NCBI RefSeq assembly: GCF_003201595.1
Contig: NZ_QJJS01000018.1
Location: forward strand, 34,940-98,939
DNA: 64,000 nt
DNA from: Sphaerotilus hippei
GTDB lineage: Bacteria; Pseudomonadota; Gammaproteobacteria; Burkholderiales; Burkholderiaceae_C
Direction: 5' to 3'
Shown here: one piece after another, positions 60,396 through 64,000 of the stretch
How the letters are laid out: every line of letters starts with the position of its first letter
Position numbering within the stretch: position 1 is the stretch's first letter
Made by a program: the position numbers and the translations under genes
The notes under the pieces: model-generated
What the model saw: the letters and a program-made list of their open reading frames with translations, nothing else
Told to the model about the DNA's origin: nothing
The model's database searches: none

Positions 60396-62267
60396 ATGGA
60401 GAAACCTCGCAAGGATGTTGTGCCTGCGCCGACGCCGTCGGTCGCGGATCTGGCCAAGGCCACGCTGCGGCGCCTGGCCATGGCGCGGCTGGAGCCCACG
60501 CCGTCGAACTACGCCCGCGCCTGGCGCGAGGAGGGCGGCGCCGACGTGGCCGAGCCGCTGCCGGAGGCCGCCCGCACGGCCATCGACCAGATGGCGCAGC
60601 GTTTCCTGCCGTCGGGGCCGGCGCGCAGCCGTTTCCAGGAGCAGCTCATGGCGCAGCGCTGGACCGAGCTGCAGGCCCTGCTCGAGGCCGAGGTGCCACC
60701 GAACGCCCAGCAGGCCCGCACCTGGGCCGAGCTGATCGAGCAGTCGGTGCGCCAGCTCGAGCGCAGCTCCCGGCTCTGGCCGACCGGCCGGCGCAAGGAC
60801 AGTTTCCAGCACGTGCTGAACTCCGCACGCAGCGACACCCAGCGCCTGCAGCAGCGCCTGCGCCAGCTGCTGACCAGCTGGTCCGAGGACACCCAGCCCG
60901 AACCCGAGGCGGAGCTGCCTGAAGCAGCGGTCGCGGCGGCGCCATCGGTCGGCGCGCCGACGGCTGTCGAGGCCGGTGCGGGCATCGGTGCCGCGGCCGT
61001 GCCGGCCGAGCTCGTGGCCGAGCCCGCGGCCGGAGCCGAACCGGACGGTCCGCCCGAACTCGAGGTTCATCGCCAGTCGTGGGTGCGGGCCGTGCAGGCC
61101 CTGCACCTGACGGTGCGCGAGGCCCTGCCGACCGGTGATCCGCGTGCCGACGAGGTCGGCGGCCAGCTGCACGAGGCCGCCGCCGGGCTGACCGGTGCGC
61201 CCGATCCCGCCACCCCCTGGCTCGAGCCGCTGGAGCAGGTCTGCGACGACGTGCGCCGGGTGCTGCAGCTGCGCCACCACCTGGTCTCGCAGCTGGGCGG
61301 GCTGGTGCTCGAGCTCACCGACGGCCTGGGCGAGCTGGCCGAGGACGATTCCTGGGTCGAGGGCCAGTGCACCGCGATGCGCGACCACCTGGAGCTCGGC
61401 CTGAGCACCCGGGGCGTGCGGGCGGTCGGCGACCTGCTGCGCGACACCCGGCTGCGCCAGCAGACGCTGCGCCAGGAGCGCGCGCAGGCCCGCGACGCCC
61501 TCAAGCACCTGATCCACCAGATGCTGCAGGACCTGGGCTCGCTGGGCGAGCACACCGGGCGCTTCCACGACAGCATGGGCCGCTACGCCCAGGTCATCGG
61601 CGAGGCCGACAGCCTCGAGAGCCTGGCCGGCGTGGTGCGCGAGATGGTCGAGGAGACCCGCACCGTGCACGGGCTGGTCAGCCAGACCACCGCCCGCCTG
61701 CAGGAAGAGCACAGCCGCGCCAGCGAGATGGCCGATCGCATCCGCTCGCTCGAGGACGAGCTGCGCCAGCTCGCCCACGAGGTCAGCACCGACCAGCTCA
61801 CCCAGATCGCCAACCGCCGCGGGCTGCTGCGCTGCTTCGAGGTCGAGCAGTCGCGGGTCGAGCGGGGCGAGGCCGAGCTGTCCATCGGCCTGCTCGACAT
61901 CGACAACTTCAAGAAGCTCAACGACAGCCTGGGCCACCAGACCGGCGACGAGGCGCTCAAGTTCCTGGCCACCCGGGTCGGTGCGGCGCTGCGCCCCACC
62001 GACACGCTGGCCCGCTACGGCGGCGAGGAGTTCGTCGTGCTGCTGCCCGGCACGCCGGTCGACGAGGGCCAGCGGGTGCTGACCCGGGTGCAGCGCGCGC
62101 TGTCGGCCGAGCTGTTCATGTACGAGGGCAAGCAGGCCTTCGTGACCTTCTCGGCCGGCGTGACGCTGTTTCGGGTCGGCGAGAGCATCGAGACCGCGCT
62201 GCAGCGGGCCGACGAGGCGCTCTACGAGGCCAAACGGTCGGGCAAGAACCGCACGTGCATCTGCTGA
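60396..62267 (+). CDS. diguanylate cyclase with a long helical N-terminal region
   Basis: The 623-residue soluble product has an N-terminal helical part (about 10-150, LAKATLRRLAMARLEPTPSNYARAWREE), a Pro/Ala/Glu-rich linker (about 165-220), a long central helical region (about 225-450) ending in coiled coil, and a GGDEF domain (about 460-620). The active site is GGEEF (542-546) preceded by an RxxD I-site (RPTD, 533-536), so it should be an active, product-inhibited cyclase. The start at ATG 60396 was preferred over the GTG at 60387. The LEPTPSNYARAW start resembles a family of GGDEF proteins common in betaproteobacteria. Confidence 0.9.
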   Translation: MEKPRKDVVPAPTPSVADLAKATLRRLAMARLEPTPSNYARAWREEGGADVAEPLPEAARTAIDQMAQRFLPSGPARSRFQEQLMAQRWTELQALLEAEVPPNAQQARTWAELIEQSVRQLERSSRLWPTGRRKDSFQHVLNSARSDTQRLQQRLRQLLTSWSEDTQPEPEAELPEAAVAAAPSVGAPTAVEAGAGIGAAAVPAELVAEPAAGAEPDGPPELEVHRQSWVRAVQALHLTVREALPTGDPRADEVGGQLHEAAAGLTGAPDPATPWLEPLEQVCDDVRRVLQLRHHLVSQLGGLVLELTDGLGELAEDDSWVEGQCTAMRDHLELGLSTRGVRAVGDLLRDTRLRQQTLRQERAQARDALKHLIHQMLQDLGSLGEHTGRFHDSMGRYAQVIGEADSLESLAGVVREMVEETRTVHGLVSQTTARLQEEHSRASEMADRIRSLEDELRQLAHEVSTDQLTQIANRRGLLRCFEVEQSRVERGEAELSIGLLDIDNFKKLNDSLGHQTGDEALKFLATRVGAALRPTDTLARYGGEEFVVLLPGTPVDEGQRVLTRVQRALSAELFMYEGKQAFVTFSAGVTLFRVGESIETALQRADEALYEAKRSGKNRTCIC

Positions 62268-62527
62268 GCCGAGGGAGCGGCGCACCGGTGGCGTGGCGGC
62301 TGTTGTTTGTCCGCCACTGGGCATCCGCGATCTCTCACCGCCCACGCCGGGTGCCGGCGTGCGGCGCGACCCCCCGGATCGATGGCTGAGTCCGGAGCGT
62401 CCGGTCTGTCGCATACGATAGCGGCTGTCCATGCAAGAGGCCTGCGCCGCGCCCCGCGCTGCGCAGTGTCGCCAGGACGGCCCGATCGATGCCGTTCGAC
62501 CGCAACGCTTACCCAGCCGCCATCACC

Positions 62528-63739
62528 ATGAAACACGTCCGTCCCGTTCCGGCCCTCCCGTCCCTGATCGCGCTGGGCGCGCTGCTGGCCTGCAGCGTGA
62601 GCGCGCAGGCCGAGACCAGCCCCTATTACATCGGGGCCTCGCAGTCCTTCACCAGCGACAGCAACGTGCGCCGCGCGGCCACCGGCAACGAGAGCAGCGA
62701 CGTGATCTCGGCCACCGGCCTGCGCGCCGGGCTGGACCAGCCGCTGGGCCGCCAGCGCCTGTTCGCCAACCTGTCGGTCGACTCGAACCGCTACAACAAG
62801 ACCAGCGAACTCAACCACACCAGCTACGCCGTCGGCGCCGGCCTCGACTGGGAAACCGTCGAGCGCCTGTCGGGCAAGCTGTCGCTGGATTCGCGCCAGA
62901 GCCTCTACCGCGACACCTCGCAGGTGCTGGTGCGCCGCAGCCTGGTGCGCTCGGACACCGCCGGCTTCGAGGCCCGCCTGGGCACCGTCACGCTGTGGAG
63001 CTTCGACGCCGGCCTGTCGGCCGGCCGGGTGCGTTATTCGGACGACATCTATCGCGCCTCCAACCTGTCGCAGCACACCTTCAGCGCCGGCGCCCGCTAC
63101 CAGCCCTCGCCGGACTGGAACGTGCGCCTGGGCGTGCGCCGCACCGATGGCAAGTACCCCGACGCGACGGTGCAGGATGATTTCAGCCGCAACGACTTCG
63201 ACGTCACCACCCGCCTGCAGCTCAGCGGCGCCAGCGTCGTCGACGCCCGCCTGAGCCGCACCAGCGAGAAGCACAGCATCGCGACGAAGACCGACGTCAA
63301 CGGCTTCACCGGCTCGCTGGGCTGGACCTGGCAGGCCTCGGGCAAGTCGAGCCTGGGCGTGGTGCTCAGCCGCGACAGCAGCGTCGGCTCCTACGACACC
63401 ACCGCCGTGGCTTCGGCCAGCGACGCGAACACGACGCTGACCAATTCGCTGGCCGTGCGCGGCACCTGGCAGGCCACCGCCAAGATCCGCCTGAACGCGA
63501 CCCTGGGTTATGCCCAGCGCACGCTGGACGGCAACCTGATCGCCACCGGCGCCCGCATCACCGATGCCAAGGACTCGTTCCGCCGCGCCGGCCTGTCGCT
63601 CGACTACGCGCTGCTGCGCAACGTCGACCTGGGCTGCGCGCTGAACTGGGAAGAGCGCTCGGTCCAGGAGCAGATCACCCAGACCTACGCCTACAACGCC
63701 AAGACCTTCGGCTGCTTCGGCCAGATCTACCTGCGCTGA
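62528..63739 (+). CDS. epsL: EpsL-type outer membrane beta-barrel for exopolysaccharide
   Basis: The 403-residue product has a signal peptide (LIALGALLACSVSAQAE) and an amphipathic beta-strand pattern over the whole mature part (YIGASQSFTSDSNVRRA, GLRAGLDQPLGRQRLFANLSVDSNRYN, AGLSLDYALLRNVDLGCALNWEE). This resembles EpsL, the exosortase-B-associated exopolysaccharide protein that may be the outer membrane channel. The identification is by recall of pattern and by the neighbouring ugd; a general outer membrane barrel is the fallback. The 260-base gap upstream (62268-62527) holds TACGAT near 62415 as a possible -10 and nothing else clear. Confidence 0.7.
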   Translation: MKHVRPVPALPSLIALGALLACSVSAQAETSPYYIGASQSFTSDSNVRRAATGNESSDVISATGLRAGLDQPLGRQRLFANLSVDSNRYNKTSELNHTSYAVGAGLDWETVERLSGKLSLDSRQSLYRDTSQVLVRRSLVRSDTAGFEARLGTVTLWSFDAGLSAGRVRYSDDIYRASNLSQHTFSAGARYQPSPDWNVRLGVRRTDGKYPDATVQDDFSRNDFDVTTRLQLSGASVVDARLSRTSEKHSIATKTDVNGFTGSLGWTWQASGKSSLGVVLSRDSSVGSYDTTAVASASDANTTLTNSLAVRGTWQATAKIRLNATLGYAQRTLDGNLIATGARITDAKDSFRRAGLSLDYALLRNVDLGCALNWEERSVQEQITQTYAYNAKTFGCFGQIYLR

Positions 63740-63753
63740 ACCGGTGCGCTGCA

Positions 63754-63773
63754 GCGTCGGCTGCAGCCGACGC
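63754..63773. repeat. 20-base perfect palindrome
   Basis: GCGTCGGCTGCAGCCGACGC is self-complementary over its full 20 bases. It lies 15 bases after the epsL stop and six bases before the terminator stem-loop, so it may add to transcript termination or protect the 3' end. Confidence 0.6.
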
Positions 63774-63778
63774 AGACG

Positions 63779-63806
63779 AAGAAGGACGGCCTCGGCCGTC
63801 CTTCTT
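63779..63806. terminator. bidirectional terminator between epsL and ugd
   Basis: AAGAAGGACGGC and GCCGTCCTTCTT form a perfect twelve-base stem with the loop CTCG. The A-rich and T-rich ends of the arms make it usable in both directions, for epsL from the left and ugd from the right. Confidence 0.75.
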
Positions 63807-63880
63807 GCCTTGAGGGCTCGGGGGCTCGGGGACCTGAGGGCGCTGGACCGCCGCCCTGGTGCACGGCGTCCCTGCAGCGC

Positions 63881-64000
63881 TCAGCGCCGCCCGATCGAGA
63901 AGTACTCCAGCCCGAAGCCGCGGATGAGCGCGGGCTCGTAGAGGTTGCGCCCGTCGAAGACGACGCGGTCCTGCACGGCCTCGCGCATCGCGTCGAAGTC
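63881..64000 (-). CDS. ugd: UDP-glucose 6-dehydrogenase, C-terminal end only
   Basis: Only the last 39 residues are in the window, on the minus strand: the frame runs from the edge to TGA at 63881. They include DRVVFDGRNLYEPALIRGFGLEYFSIGRR, the typical C-terminal end of UDP-glucose/GDP-mannose dehydrogenases (VVFDGRNLY and YFSIGR). Ugd makes UDP-glucuronate for exopolysaccharide or lipid A modification. Convergent with epsL, it suggests that a polysaccharide locus continues beyond the right edge. Confidence 0.88.
   Translation of the reverse strand, partial: DFDAMREAVQDRVVFDGRNLYEPALIRGFGLEYFSIGRR

Noticed and set aside
63744..63941. A short plus-strand frame after epsL
   Set aside because: It runs through the palindrome, the terminator stem and the end of ugd on the other strand.
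1..64000. CRISPR arrays, tRNA or rRNA genes, insertion sequences and prophage genes
   Set aside because: I looked for repeated spacers, clover-leaf ends, transposase motifs and phage structural genes and saw none; a tool-based scan could still find a small RNA.

Overview
The window is high-GC DNA from a motile, probably aerobic or facultative betaproteobacterium of the order Burkholderiales. That assignment rests on the divergent flgNMA / flgBCDEFGHIJKL layout, the NAD-dependent molybdenum formate dehydrogenase fdsGBAD with its LysR regulator, DUF3460 next to scpA, and an EpsL-type exopolysaccharide barrel next to ugd. A Sphaerotilus/Leptothrix/Ideonella-like lineage would fit, but the genus is inference. 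I saw no tRNA, rRNA, CRISPR array, insertion sequence or phage gene.

Left part (1-20608): a truncated LysM-FecR envelope protein, scpA with a DUF3460 gene, a CYTH-CHAD polyphosphate-type protein, a SulP anion transporter, psd, a YigZ protein and a bestrophin-like channel. A three-gene operon follows (renalase-like flavoprotein, DUF2256, photolyase-like protein) whose last product appears to carry the photolyase domains in reversed order. Then come metG, a 2Fe-2S ferredoxin, a 7TM-DISM diguanylate cyclase, a lipoprotein lipase/esterase, OmpW, apbC and an unknown lipoprotein.

Middle (20944-33044): fdsR and fdsGBAD, with a perfect T-N11-A LysR palindrome before fdsG and a strong terminator after fdsD. 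Three surface-glycan genes (GT2 glycosyltransferase, DegT/DnrJ aminotransferase, polytopic GT39-like enzyme) separate fdsD from the fdhD/fdsC sulfurtransferase that formate dehydrogenase needs. A TetR gene closes the block.

Middle-right (33191-38594): a PAS-GGDEF-EAL protein, an unknown lipoprotein, an isolated second flgH with a sigma-28-like promoter, a small helical protein of unknown function, dcd, an unknown small protein and a DUF1801 protein.

Flagellar block (38635-52219): flgN, flgM and flgA on the minus strand and flgBCDEFGHIJKL on the plus strand encode the rod, hook, rings, hook-filament junction, the FlgM anti-sigma factor and a chaperone. A degenerate-EAL/HDOD protein follows flgL directly.

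Right part (52350-64000): a signalling cluster made of a multi-PAS HisKA_2 kinase overlapping an ANTAR (RNA-binding) response regulator, a convergent membrane histidine kinase, a pseudo-receiver-GGDEF-EAL protein and a diguanylate cyclase. EpsL and the 3' end of ugd then mark the edge of a probable exopolysaccharide locus. Five or six proteins in the window relate to cyclic di-GMP, which fits the proximity of motility genes and polysaccharide genes.

Many long open frames antisense to real genes are composition artefacts and were left out. Positions were read by eye; domain limits are approximate.
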